64,000 bases of DNA from Haloarchaeobius sp. FL176. Lineage in GTDB: Archaea > Halobacteriota > Halobacteria > Halobacteriales > Natrialbaceae. Below are positions 23,657 to 32,723 of the stretch, piece by piece. The DNA lies in NCBI RefSeq assembly GCF_024609245.1, contig NZ_JANJYH010000009.1, positions 1-64,000 of the forward strand, written 5' to 3'. A program made the translations under genes and the position numbers. Under the pieces are notes generated by a model, which worked only from the letters and a program-made list of their open reading frames with translations, was not told the DNA's origin and searched no databases. Each line of letters starts with the position of its first letter. Position 1 is the stretch's first letter.

Positions 23657-26600
23657 CACTGGACACCTCCGATGGGTTCGCGCTCCCGGCACGCGCTTCG
23701 ATGTCACCGTCAACTCGAAGATTGATGTCCCGGAGCTGGTCGGCGGTCTCGTCGTCGGCGTCCCACAGTCCGCGGTCGATCGCCTCCAGGAGCGTGTCAC
23801 TGATACTCTCCAGCGCCCACGGGTTCACGTCGCGCATCCACTCCTGTCGGTCTTCGTCGAACGCGTACTTCTCGGCAACGTCGGTCCAGAGCGCGTCACT
23901 GACGACACCTGTGGTCGCGTCCCAGCCGAGGACGACGTCAACGGTACTCGACAGGTCGCCGGCACCCTTGTAGTCGTGTTCCTCCATGCTGTCGAGCCAG
24001 TCGGGATTGAGCACGCGGGCGCGCATCGCCTTGCGGACCTTCTCCTCGTTGGTGTACACCGAGACGTTGTCGGGGTCGCTGGAGTCGCCGACGTAGGAGG
24101 CCGGCTCCTCCCCCGCGATTTCCGAAACGGCGGTGATGAACCCGCCGTGGAACGCGTACCAGTCGGAGCTGTCGAACTCGTCCTGTTCGGCGGTGTCCTC
24201 GATCTTGACCGTGGCGTCGACGCTTCCGAGGCGTCGCTCGAAGGACTCGTGCGCCTCCGTGACGCGGCCCCGCTTCCCCATGGCGTATCCACCCCACTGC
24301 ACGTACACTTCGGCGAGGTCGGACCGGTCGTCCCAGTTCCCCTCGTCGACTGCCTTGTTCGTGCCCGCACCGTACCCGCCGGGTCGGGTCGTGAACACCC
24401 GATGTCTGGCGGCCGCTTCCGGGTCCTCGACGCCCTGCTCGTCGAGCCGCTCGGCTTCCGTCTCGACGTGTTTCTTGACGTAGTTCATCTCGTGCGGTTC
24501 GTCGAGGTCGACGACGGCGTCGACAGCGTCGTGAACGACGCCCGCGGCCTGCGGGAAGGCGTCGCGGAACAGCCCCGAGACGCGAGTGGTAACGTCGATT
24601 CGGGGACGGTCGAGCTCGTCCAGGGGAATCGGCGTGACGTCGTCGATACGTCCGGCGTCGGTCCACTCGGGCTCGACGCCCATCAGCGCGAGCACCTGAG
24701 CGATGGTCTCGCCCCGGGTTCGAACGGTCGGCGTCCCCCACGCGACGACCCCGACCTCCTCGGGATACTCGCCGTCCGCTTCGTGGTGGCGCGCGACGAC
24801 TCCGTCCGCAACCTCCCTCCCGACACGCCACGCGCTCTTCGCGGGGACCTTTCGCGGGTCCAGCGTGTAGAAGTTCCGTGCTGTCGGCAACAGGTCGACC
24901 CCGCCCCGCGTCGGCGCACCGCTCCCGCCGGGGGGGACGTACTTGCCGGCCAGGGCGTCTGCCGTTCTCGGGACCTCGTCCTCCGCACCTCGGACGCGAG
25001 GAGCAACCTCCTCACAGATGAACGCCAGCGCCTCCCGCAGGTCGTCGTGTGCGCCGGACCGCACACGTGCGTCCCCGAGCGGGTCGATGTCAACCACGAG
25101 AAGGTTCATGTTGACCTCGTCTCCTGGTCTCGCTTCCACCTCCGACGCCGGGATGTCGAAGTCGTGGTCCGCCAGCGTCTTCACGAGTTCGCAACTCGTC
25201 TCGTACACTTCGTCGGCAGCCTCGGAGAGTGTCATGCCCAGTTCGTCCTCGTACACCCCCGGTTCGTCGAGCATCCGCTGGTAGTCGATACCGAGCACAC
25301 CGGCCACGCTCTCCCGGAGACTCGGCCCGCCCGGGTTCTCCAGGCGCGTGAGTGCGACGAGGTACTCGACGAGGCGGTCCGCCTCTGGCGGCTCGCTCAT
25401 CGTGTGGAGCCCCATCCGGATCTGGGTCGTCTTCACGTCCGTGAGGTACTCGTGGATGCGTTCGACGAGTTCGTCGACGTCGACCCCATCACCGTCGACG
25501 CTCCCCTCGGCGAGCGTCGTCCCGGCTTCCGCTGGACCGCGGACCTCGGCGCGTTCCTCGATGTCGCCTTCGATGCCGAGTTCGACCGCGAGGTCGAGTG
25601 AATCGACCGTCTCCCGGAGGAGCCGTTCGAGGTGTTCGCCGTCGTCGGTGCGGGCGTCTTCCATCCCGGCTTCGCGATACTGGTCGGCGAGCTCTTCCAG
25701 TTCGGCCAGTTCGTCGTAGGTTCCGGCGTTGCGCATCACTGGCGTCAGGTAGTCGACGATGGCCGCGTACGAGCGCCGTTTCGCCTGGGTCCCCTCGCCC
25801 GGGTTGTTGATGATGTACGGGTAGACGTTCGGGATATCGTCGACGAGCTGGTCCGGAGCGCTCTCGCCGTTCAGTCCGACCGTCTTGCCGGGAAGCCACT
25901 CCAGGCTCCCGTGCGTGCCGAGGTGGACGACCGCGTCGGCCTCGAACGCGTTCCGGAGCCAGCCGTAGAACGCCACGTAGTCGTGGGGGGGCTGGAGGTC
26001 GGAGTCGTGATAGACCTTCGCGGGGTCCATCCCGAACCCACGCGGTGGTTGGACGGTGACGAGGACGTTCCCGAACTCGACACCCGGGATAGCGAACGGA
26101 CGGTCGGGCACTTCGCCCCACTCGTCCACGATGTTCGACTGGAAGCGTTCGTCCGTGGCTGCGAACCACTCGCGGTACTGCTCTGCGGGGACGACGTCGA
26201 CGCTCAGGTCGCGCACGTCCGCCGGGGCGACCCAGCGGTCGTCGAGGGTCAGCTGCGCGGTCAACTGATCTATCAGGGCCTGACCGTTCGTTGGTGTCCG
26301 TCCGCCGAGGTCGTAGCCCCGTTCGAGTAGTTCCTGGAGAAGGTTGACCGTACTCTCGGGACTGTCGAGCCCGAAGGCAGTCCCGATGCCATCGTCGCTC
26401 GGCGGGTAGTTGTGCAGGACGACCGCGACGTTCTTCTCTTCGTTCGAGCTATGCCGAAGAGTCGCCCAGTTGACCGCGAGCCGTGCGGCGTGGTCCACCC
26501 GGTCGTCGATGGGGAAGTGCTGTTTCGGTGCGCTTCCGATACCCGCCTCGTCGTCGGTCCGTTCCTTGCCGCTGATCGGATGCGTGATGACGTTGCCGTC

Positions 26601-27527
26601 GAACTCCGGGAGAGCCACCGACAGCGCGAGTTCGAACCCCATGACGCCCGTGTCGCTCTTCTCGTACCGTGCGCGGGACCGCATCGTCGTCACGGTCTGG
26701 ATGACGGGCACGCCGAGTCGGTCGAGGAAGACCTCCGCCGCGCCATCCCCTTCGTCGTCGGCCGCCCGGCCTCGCTCCTCCATCGACAGGGAGAACATGA
26801 ACGACGAGAGCACGGCGTCGACGAGGGGCTCTCCGTCGTCCAGGAGCCACGCTTCAGTCACGCGTTCAGCGTCCCACTGTTCGTCGCTGTCGGTCGCGGG
26901 ATTACAGAAGATCGGGAGTGCATCCGCACCCTGGGCCTCGACGGCGCGTACCTGCCCGTCGACGTACCGCGTGTTCTCGTGGGTCCAGTGGGATTCGTAG
27001 AACCAGATGGCGACGGTCGGGGTGTCTGGATCGAACGTACCGACCAGCTCCTCGTAGGATGCCCCCGGATGGTCCGGATGGTAGACACCCTCCGTCGGAA
27101 GCGACACGGGGTCGTCGAAGTCACACTCGGCGGTCCCGTACTCGTCGACCAGGAACCGAACGCAGTTCGCGACGTTGCTGGTCCCCCCTCGCTCCAGATA
27201 TTCGTAGACTCGGTCGCGGTCTGTCGCAGTGACGGACGTGTCCTCGAGTGCGTAGGCGTCACCGGTCGATTTGACGACCAGCGGGACGCCAGCCTCCTCC
27301 AGCCGACTGACGGCGTGGTCGTATCCTGGCATACTCTCCTCGGCGCCGTGCAGCCAGAAGATCGCCGCCGCCGCATCATCGAGTTCGTCGAGGAACGCGT
27401 CGACGTCTGTTTGATCGTCGAGGTCGCTCTCCGAGCGAACGACCAGGTCGACGTCGGTTCGCCCCGCCGCCTGCTGGACAGCTCCGAGTTCGTTCTCGGT
27501 CGCGGTGTATAGGCCGATTTTTGGCAT
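23646..27527 (-). CDS. cobN: Cobaltochelatase large subunit CobN
   Basis: A 1293-residue homologue of CobN and of the magnesium chelatase H subunit, expected to insert cobalt into hydrogenobyrinate a,c-diamide using ATP hydrolysed by the ChlI/ChlD-type partner. Conserved stretches include NYPPSDDGIGTAFGLDSPES, LGTHGSLEWLPGKTVGLN and RPGGYGAGTNKAVDEGNWDD. The start MPKIGLYTATENEL at 27527 faces the chlID start across only 34 bases. cbiC and cbiE follow in one overlapping operon. The length is normal for CobN. Confidence 0.95.
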   Translation of the reverse strand: MPKIGLYTATENELGAVQQAAGRTDVDLVVRSESDLDDQTDVDAFLDELDDAAAAIFWLHGAEESMPGYDHAVSRLEEAGVPLVVKSTGDAYALEDTSVTATDRDRVYEYLERGGTSNVANCVRFLVDEYGTAECDFDDPVSLPTEGVYHPDHPGASYEELVGTFDPDTPTVAIWFYESHWTHENTRYVDGQVRAVEAQGADALPIFCNPATDSDEQWDAERVTEAWLLDDGEPLVDAVLSSFMFSLSMEERGRAADDEGDGAAEVFLDRLGVPVIQTVTTMRSRARYEKSDTGVMGFELALSVALPEFDGNVITHPISGKERTDDEAGIGSAPKQHFPIDDRVDHAARLAVNWATLRHSSNEEKNVAVVLHNYPPSDDGIGTAFGLDSPESTVNLLQELLERGYDLGGRTPTNGQALIDQLTAQLTLDDRWVAPADVRDLSVDVVPAEQYREWFAATDERFQSNIVDEWGEVPDRPFAIPGVEFGNVLVTVQPPRGFGMDPAKVYHDSDLQPPHDYVAFYGWLRNAFEADAVVHLGTHGSLEWLPGKTVGLNGESAPDQLVDDIPNVYPYIINNPGEGTQAKRRSYAAIVDYLTPVMRNAGTYDELAELEELADQYREAGMEDARTDDGEHLERLLRETVDSLDLAVELGIEGDIEERAEVRGPAEAGTTLAEGSVDGDGVDVDELVERIHEYLTDVKTTQIRMGLHTMSEPPEADRLVEYLVALTRLENPGGPSLRESVAGVLGIDYQRMLDEPGVYEDELGMTLSEAADEVYETSCELVKTLADHDFDIPASEVEARPGDEVNMNLLVVDIDPLGDARVRSGAHDDLREALAFICEEVAPRVRGAEDEVPRTADALAGKYVPPGGSGAPTRGGVDLLPTARNFYTLDPRKVPAKSAWRVGREVADGVVARHHEADGEYPEEVGVVAWGTPTVRTRGETIAQVLALMGVEPEWTDAGRIDDVTPIPLDELDRPRIDVTTRVSGLFRDAFPQAAGVVHDAVDAVVDLDEPHEMNYVKKHVETEAERLDEQGVEDPEAAARHRVFTTRPGGYGAGTNKAVDEGNWDDRSDLAEVYVQWGGYAMGKRGRVTEAHESFERRLGSVDATVKIEDTAEQDEFDSSDWYAFHGGFITAVSEIAGEEPASYVGDSSDPDNVSVYTNEEKVRKAMRARVLNPDWLDSMEEHDYKGAGDLSSTVDVVLGWDATTGVVSDALWTDVAEKYAFDEDRQEWMRDVNPWALESISDTLLEAIDRGLWDADDETADQLRDINLRVDGDIEARAGSANPSEVSSDDD

Positions 27528-27561
27528 AACGTTGTTAAACCTCTATTGCTCTAATACAAGC
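27528..27561. promoter_or_regulatory. 34-base divergent promoter between cobN and chlID
   Basis: Both chelatase subunits start from this interval, which reads GTTGTTAAACC near one side and CTCTAATACAAG on the other. It is too short for two non-overlapping archaeal promoters, so each TATA/BRE must lie inside the other gene's 5' end or the promoters overlap. That would couple expression of the two subunits. Confidence 0.6.
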
Positions 27562-29703
27562 ATGGTTGATTGCGGCGGAGGGAAAAAAGCTTCGCACGGT
27601 CGGGGGGCCTCGCTGTCCTTCTCGGAGATTATCGGTCAGGCGGAACTCAAGAGCGCTTTACTGGCCATCGCAGCCAACGACGACCTGGACGGCCTCCTCG
27701 TACAGGGCGAGAAAGGAACGGCGAAGTCCACGGCGGTGCGGGCGGTAACTGACCTTCTCCCCACACAGGATGCAATCGAGGACTGTCCGTACGGCTGCCC
27801 GCCGGATGCGCCAGCGTATCAGTGTGAGGACTGTCGTGAGCGGGCCGACCCGCCGACGACCGAACGGTCGGTTCCGCTCGTGACGCTCCCGCTGGGGGCG
27901 ACCCGCGAACGGGTCGTCGGGACACTCTCCGTGGCGGACGCACTCGGCGGCGAATACGAGTTCGACCCCGGACTGCTCGCGCGGGCGAACCGCGGTATCC
28001 TCTACGTCGACGAGGTGAATCTCCTCGACGACCACCTCGTCGACGTGTTACTCGATGCGGCGGCGGGCGGGGTCAACAGAATCGAACGTGACGGCATGAG
28101 TGTCTCTCATCCTGCTCGGTTCACGCTCGTGGGAACGATGAATCCCGAAGAGGGAGATCTCAGACCGCAGCTTCGCGACCGTTTCGCGCTCCAGGCGACG
28201 GTCACCGCCTGTGAAGACGTGGAGCAACGAGTCGGTATCATCGACCGAGCGATCGGACGAACAGCTGGCGACGGAGCGATCCAATCGAGCAGTGACCGTC
28301 AAGAGAACGGGGACTACCGGGACCAGCTCTGGCGAGCCCGCAGGCTGCTCCCCGAGGTCGAGCTATCGACACAGTTCGCCCGAGACGTCGCGGAGCTCTG
28401 TCGTGACGCTGGTGTCGACGGCCACCGCGGAGACATCGCGACAGCACGCGCCGCCAGGACGTTCGCCGCTCTCGACGGACGCACGAAGGTCATCGAAGCC
28501 GACGTGCAGCGGGCGGCAGAACTCGCGCTCCCCCACCGGCTTCGATCACGGCCGTTCGAGGACGCACCCGACCCTGGTGAACTCATCGACGACCACTTCG
28601 ACGGTGAGGGAAACGACGAGGGGGAAGAGGACCGAAACGACCGCTCCGACTCTGAGACCGCTGATGCGGACGAGGATCCTTCGGATGCAGAGGACGATAC
28701 TGGAGACGCCGAGCAGAGCGAGGCGTCGGACCCGACCGATTCCGGGGCGTCCGAAGAAAACGGCAGGTCCGACGGGGACGCACCCGGCACGTCGTCCCCG
28801 GAACCGGATGATGGGGCAGGGTCCGACGATGGCGAGGCAGCGGCGACCGACGAGAGCAACGAGCCGGACGAACCCGGCGACGTGACGGGGGGGAGACCGC
28901 TCGTCCCCGGTGAATCACGTGCTGATATCGGGGCCGGTCGTGCTCCCGAACTGACCGCGCCCGAAGCCGTCGAGGACGGGAGAGCAGGTAGCGGATCCCG
29001 GTCGCGGACGCAGCCACACGTAGATACCGAGGGGGCACGGGTACGGAGTCAGCGGGCGGACTCGAACCGGCGGATAGACGTCGCGGCGTCAGTTCGAGCG
29101 GCGTCCGCCCGCGGTGCTTCGTCCGTCGAGTCTCGCGACCTCCGTCAATCTGTCCGCCAGAGCGAGTCCTCCGCGCTGGTGGTGTTCGTCGTGGACGCGA
29201 GCGCGTCGATGCAGTCGGCGATGCGTGCGGCGAAGGGAACCGTCCTGGAACTCCTGAAGGACGCGTATCGAGAGCGCGACGAGGTCGCTTTCGTCGCATT
29301 CGCCGGCGAGGAAGCGGACGTGCTCCTCCCGCCGACAGACAGCGTCACCCTCGCTGCCCGCCATCTCAAGGACCTGCCGACCGGCGACCGGACGCCACTC
29401 CCGTCAGGTCTCCGAACGGCTGGCGACGTGCTCGACAGGGCCGACCCAGACGCGAGCGTCGTCGTGCTGGTCACTGATGGCCGGGCGAACGTCGCAGTGG
29501 AGAGCCCCGTTCGCGAGACGCGTGAAGCCGCGAGACGGCTGGGCGAACTCGATCCGCACGTGGTCGTCGTCGACGCCAGTGACGGTGATCGAACCGGTGT
29601 AACGGGGCTGGTGGTCGACGAAACGGACGGTGAGTGCGTCCCCCTCGCCGCGCTGTCAGCCGAACGAGTCGAGGCGGCCGTCGCCGCCGCGCACGAAGGT
29701 TAG
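27562..29703 (+). CDS. chlID: Fused ChlI/ChlD-type chelatase ATPase subunit
   Basis: A 713-residue fusion. The N-terminal AAA+ ATPase has Walker A GEKGTAKST, Walker B ILYVDEVNLL and arginine-finger region LRPQLRDRFAL. A four-cysteine insertion (CPYGCPP and CEDC) may bind zinc. An acidic Asp/Glu/Ser linker spans about residues 345-480. The C-terminal von Willebrand A domain has the MIDAS motif DASAS. In haloarchaea this fusion supplies ATPase function to CobN instead of CobS/CobT. The ATG at 27562 is chosen because the longer frame runs back into cobN. Confidence 0.92.
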   Translation: MVDCGGGKKASHGRGASLSFSEIIGQAELKSALLAIAANDDLDGLLVQGEKGTAKSTAVRAVTDLLPTQDAIEDCPYGCPPDAPAYQCEDCRERADPPTTERSVPLVTLPLGATRERVVGTLSVADALGGEYEFDPGLLARANRGILYVDEVNLLDDHLVDVLLDAAAGGVNRIERDGMSVSHPARFTLVGTMNPEEGDLRPQLRDRFALQATVTACEDVEQRVGIIDRAIGRTAGDGAIQSSSDRQENGDYRDQLWRARRLLPEVELSTQFARDVAELCRDAGVDGHRGDIATARAARTFAALDGRTKVIEADVQRAAELALPHRLRSRPFEDAPDPGELIDDHFDGEGNDEGEEDRNDRSDSETADADEDPSDAEDDTGDAEQSEASDPTDSGASEENGRSDGDAPGTSSPEPDDGAGSDDGEAAATDESNEPDEPGDVTGGRPLVPGESRADIGAGRAPELTAPEAVEDGRAGSGSRSRTQPHVDTEGARVRSQRADSNRRIDVAASVRAASARGASSVESRDLRQSVRQSESSALVVFVVDASASMQSAMRAAKGTVLELLKDAYRERDEVAFVAFAGEEADVLLPPTDSVTLAARHLKDLPTGDRTPLPSGLRTAGDVLDRADPDASVVVLVTDGRANVAVESPVRETREAARRLGELDPHVVVVDASDGDRTGVTGLVVDETDGECVPLAALSAERVEAAVAAAHEG

Positions 29704-29725
29704 GTTTCGCTCGTCCGGAAGTTTT

Positions 29726-29750
29726 ACAATTTAGCTTGATATTGTGCAAC
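29726..29750. promoter_or_regulatory. ACAAT/ATTGT repeat before cbtB
   Basis: TTTTACAAT and ATTGTGCAA half-sites, separated by ten bases, occupy the short chlID-cbtB gap. The half-sites match those of the cobalamin-region operators, but with ten bases of spacing instead of four. This may mark a secondary promoter for the cobalt transporter genes. Confidence 0.45.
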
Positions 29751-29761
29751 TGTGGTTTAGA

Positions 29762-29950
29762 ATGGCGGCTGCCAACAACACCGTTCACGATAGAGTCGAA
29801 CAGGCACGCGTGGAACTAACGCCGACGCAGCTGGCTGCCGGACTCGCTCTCGTCGCGGCACTCGGATTCGCCCTCCTGTTCGTGCAGGAGCCGACGCTGC
29901 ACGATGCGATGCACAACTTCCGGCACACCGCGGGAATCACCTGCCACTGA
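29762..29950 (+). CDS. cbtB: Cobalt transporter subunit CbtB
   Basis: A 62-residue one-helix protein (helix about 24-43). The C-terminal metal-binding tail HDAMHNFRHTAGITCH is the hallmark of CbtB. It acts with CbtA, encoded two bases downstream, in cobalt uptake for the corrin ring. The ATG at 29762 is used; the earlier TTG-type start adds residues without family support. Confidence 0.88.
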   Translation: MAAANNTVHDRVEQARVELTPTQLAAGLALVAALGFALLFVQEPTLHDAMHNFRHTAGITCH

Positions 29951-29952
29951 CC

Positions 29953-30741
29953 ATGTTCGCTGCCTATCTGAAGCGAGGAGTGAAAGCGGGGGTGGTCGCT
30001 GGCCTGGTGTTCGGGCTCCTCATGGCACTCGTCGCGAATCCGCTCGTCGCGTTCACCGACGAACTCGGACACGGAGATGCTCACGCTGCCGGTGACGAAC
30101 ACGCGACTGAGGAACACCACGAGGCAAGCAGTGGAGCAGCGCACGACAGTGCCGTTTCGACGACGGTGACAAACGGCGTGAGTATCGTCTCCGGTGTTCT
30201 GTGGGGCGTTCTCCTCGGCGGAGCCGTGTTCGGCGCTGCCTACTACTTCCTCGAACCCGCGATTCCGGGAACCGGCGGGACGAAGAGCTATCTCCTGGCC
30301 GTCGCCGGTTTCATCACTGTTTCCGGGGCGCCGTGGCTCGTGCTCCCGCCACAGCCGCCCGGAGTCGAACAGTCGCTCCCGACGGAGACGCGCATCCTAC
30401 TCTACGGGGGGATGATGGTGGCCGGTGCGCTCGTCTGTTCGCTCGGAGGGGCCGTCTACGGTCGACTCCGAGACACCCACGGACGAACGACAGCGACCAT
30501 CGCCGCGATGCTGCCTCTCGGTCTGCTCGCGATTCCGGCCGTTCTCTCGCCGGTGAACGCCGTGGAGAGCTCCCTTCCATCCGAGTTGGCGGTCGGACTG
30601 ACGGGTATGATCGTATTCGGCCAGGCGTTACTCTGGCTGCTCCTCGCAGGCACTCACGCCCGACTTCGCCGCCGGTCGGTGGACACGGGGCCTGCTGATA
30701 TCGCACCCTCGGCCACCGACGGAACCCTCACCGCAGACTGA
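29953..30741 (+). CDS. cbtA: Cobalt transporter subunit CbtA
   Basis: A 262-residue membrane protein with about six helices. The first extracellular loop is rich in histidine and acidic residues (HGDAHAAGDEHATEEHHEAS), suited to capture Co2+. It is paired with CbtB immediately upstream. The stop overlaps the ATG of the following ferredoxin-like gene (TGATG). The family is predicted to import cobalt for cobalamin synthesis. Confidence 0.9.
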   Translation: MFAAYLKRGVKAGVVAGLVFGLLMALVANPLVAFTDELGHGDAHAAGDEHATEEHHEASSGAAHDSAVSTTVTNGVSIVSGVLWGVLLGGAVFGAAYYFLEPAIPGTGGTKSYLLAVAGFITVSGAPWLVLPPQPPGVEQSLPTETRILLYGGMMVAGALVCSLGGAVYGRLRDTHGRTTATIAAMLPLGLLAIPAVLSPVNAVESSLPSELAVGLTGMIVFGQALLWLLLAGTHARLRRRSVDTGPADIAPSATDGTLTAD

Positions 30742-31070
30742 TGCGACCGCGAACAGAGGACGTCCTCGAGAACGGGTTCTCCGACCATGTCTTGGTCTGT
30801 ACGAACGCGCGGGACTCCGAGTACGCCTGCTGCGCGGAGGCGTCCGGCGACGAGGTGTACGCAGCGGTGCAGTCGTGGCTGCGTGACCGGGGCGTCTTCT
30901 GGTCACGGGTCCACGTCGCGGAGACGAGCTGTCTCGGACTGTGTAGCGCCGAGGGGACCGCGATCGCCATCCAGCCCCGCAATCGGTGGTACTCCGACGT
31001 GCTCCCGGAAGACGTGCCGGAACTGCTCGAAGACGAATTCGGTGCCGACGCGTCGCGATTAGGCGAGTAA
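30741..31070 (+). CDS. Thioredoxin-like 2Fe-2S ferredoxin
   Basis: A 109-residue protein of the thioredoxin-like (2Fe-2S) ferredoxin class. Cysteines occur as VCTNARDSEYACC and SCLGLCSAEGTAIAI, matching the four-cysteine pattern. The domain is a paralogue of the C-terminal part of the CbiX protein at 32724-33950 (compare CLGRCGDGPMVAIYPDGVWY with CLGLCSAEGTAIAIQPRNRW). It probably supplies electrons for a reductive step of corrin synthesis or handles cobalt redox. It is the last gene of the chlID-cbt operon. Confidence 0.85.
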   Translation: MRPRTEDVLENGFSDHVLVCTNARDSEYACCAEASGDEVYAAVQSWLRDRGVFWSRVHVAETSCLGLCSAEGTAIAIQPRNRWYSDVLPEDVPELLEDEFGADASRLGE

Positions 31071-31118
31071 CGCCGAGCGGAACCTCTCCGCTAGCAAGTG
31101 ACCTCCTTCTATCCGGGT

Positions 31119-32351
31119 CTAGCGGTGGCCTGCACCCAGTAGTAACCGATAAGCTCCCCGTCGCTCGCCCTCGTCGTGATAAACCACCGGCTCCTCCACG
31201 GCGACGAACGATTCAGCGTCCAGTGCGACCGCCGTGACGATGCCTTCGGTTTCCAGGGTCGCTCCGGGGCCAGTCCCCGTCCCGAACACTCGCAGCCCGT
31301 GGACTTCTGCATCCCGCGTGCGAAAATGCTGCGCCCCGGGAACAGCCACACGGTCGCCTTCGACACCGAGTTCACTCGCGAAACCGCCGACCGAAGCCGT
31401 CCAGACGCACTCGCCGTCCGGCGCGTACCCGAGGGCGGTGTGCTCACGGGGATGCAGCGACGTCGTCTCGCGGCCAGCCGTCGAATACGTGTTCCCCGTG
31501 ACGAAGACCGCACCGTTCGCCGTCGCGTGCACGTGGTTCGGATAGGCGTACACCGTTTCGTCGTCGACAACCGCTGGTGTCCCAAGGTCGACGCACCACT
31601 GTTCGGCGCCCCCATCGCGGAGGCGGTAGCCACAGTAGTCGCCGTGGCTGGCGACGACGACGCCGTCTTCGACGAGCGAGACGTCACCCACGCGGCGCTG
31701 GCCGTCGGTACCGGGGTCCCACTGGTATCGCACGGCACCCGTTTCAGGGTCGAGGACGACCACCCCGTGCTGGTGGGTGCCGGGACAGCGATTGTACGCG
31801 ACGGCCAGGCGGTGACCTTCGACGTCGAGACCGATCGGAGAGGCGTCGGTATCGTGCGTCCAGACGATATCGCCCGTCTCATCGAGCGCGTAGACGACAC
31901 TGGTGAACGACCGGGACTCACCGTCGCGCTCGTAGCGGCGGGCCGCGACGTACAACCGATCCCCGTCTGTCTCGATAGCTGCGACGAACGGGAGGAAGAA
32001 TCGAGACGATCTCTGCGGGGCTCCGAGGTCGGTCGCCGTGGCGTACTGCCACCGGAGCTCGCCGGTCTTTCCGTCGTAGAACCTGATCGTTCCATCCGAG
32101 CTGCGCTCGCCGACCGCGACGCCGTCGACGAACGGCTCCGCCGCAACGACGGACGTCATCTCGGTCTCCGTCTCCGCGCGCCAGCGTTCGTCGAGGGTCG
32201 TTCGGTCGTGAGCGACCACGTCCCCGGTGGCCGTTCCAGTGACCACTAGCTCCTCGGACAACGTGACCGCCGACCGCTTGCCTGCATGCCGAGAGCGAGC
32301 GGGCGGTACCTCGCCGAGCCCGACAGCCCGCTGTTGCAGGGGTTTACCCAT
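31119..32351 (-). CDS. Cytoplasmic PQQ-like beta-propeller in cbi operon
   Basis: A 410-residue repeat protein with six to seven blades, e.g. FYDGKTGELRWQYATATDLG, VYALDETGDIVWTHDT and VLDPETGAVRYQWDPGTDG. Unlike most haloarchaeal propellers it has no Tat signal or lipobox, so it is likely cytoplasmic. It is the last gene of the long cbi operon, its ATG overlapping the stop of the DUF3209 gene. A scaffold or binding role for corrin enzymes is possible, but no catalytic motif is seen. Confidence 0.8.
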   Translation of the reverse strand: MGKPLQQRAVGLGEVPPARSRHAGKRSAVTLSEELVVTGTATGDVVAHDRTTLDERWRAETETEMTSVVAAEPFVDGVAVGERSSDGTIRFYDGKTGELRWQYATATDLGAPQRSSRFFLPFVAAIETDGDRLYVAARRYERDGESRSFTSVVYALDETGDIVWTHDTDASPIGLDVEGHRLAVAYNRCPGTHQHGVVVLDPETGAVRYQWDPGTDGQRRVGDVSLVEDGVVVASHGDYCGYRLRDGGAEQWCVDLGTPAVVDDETVYAYPNHVHATANGAVFVTGNTYSTAGRETTSLHPREHTALGYAPDGECVWTASVGGFASELGVEGDRVAVPGAQHFRTRDAEVHGLRVFGTGTGPGATLETEGIVTAVALDAESFVAVEEPVVYHDEGERRGAYRLLLGAGHR

Positions 32352-32715
32352 CGGCGGGGAAGGTCTCGTGGAGAACGTCGTGTGCCTCACCCAGCCCGCC
32401 GAGGACGCTCTCGCCCTGGTCTGTCAGTCGATGGACGGCTCGCTCCGCGTCGCGGACGGCCACCAGTCGGCCACGCATGTAGTCGTACTCCGGGTCGTCT
32501 GAACCGGTGGCGGCGATCTCCTCCTCGAGGTCGACGAGCGCCGCGTCGAGGTGGCGCTCGATCTCCGAAAGGGTCTCCGCGTTTGCCAGGGCCTCGATGG
32601 GGCCATCCAGCTGACCGTCAAGTTCGGTCTCTGCGTGTTCACGTGCGCTCCGGTCTTCGGTCCCGAGCACGTTCATCAGTCCGAGTCGCAGGGCTTCGAT
32701 TTCGTAGCAGCTCAT
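32344..32715 (-). CDS. DUF3209 protein of the cobalamin cluster
   Basis: A 123-residue acidic helical protein beginning MSCYEIEALRLGLMNVLG, which I recognise as DUF3209. In haloarchaea this family is found almost only inside cobalamin clusters. It has a single Cys at position 3 and many charged helices, and the function is unknown. It sits eight bases after the CbiX-ferredoxin gene and overlaps the propeller gene. The start at 32715 is favoured because the longer frame enters cbiX. Confidence 0.8.
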   Translation of the reverse strand: MSCYEIEALRLGLMNVLGTEDRSAREHAETELDGQLDGPIEALANAETLSEIERHLDAALVDLEEEIAATGSDDPEYDYMRGRLVAVRDAERAVHRLTDQGESVLGGLGEAHDVLHETFPADG

Positions 32716-32723
32716 GATTGGTG

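Noticed and set aside
23328-25601. 757-codon rightward open frame opposite cobN
   Set aside because: It is the antisense shadow of a strongly biased GC-rich gene. It has no recognisable domain, and the leftward frame has full CobN homology.
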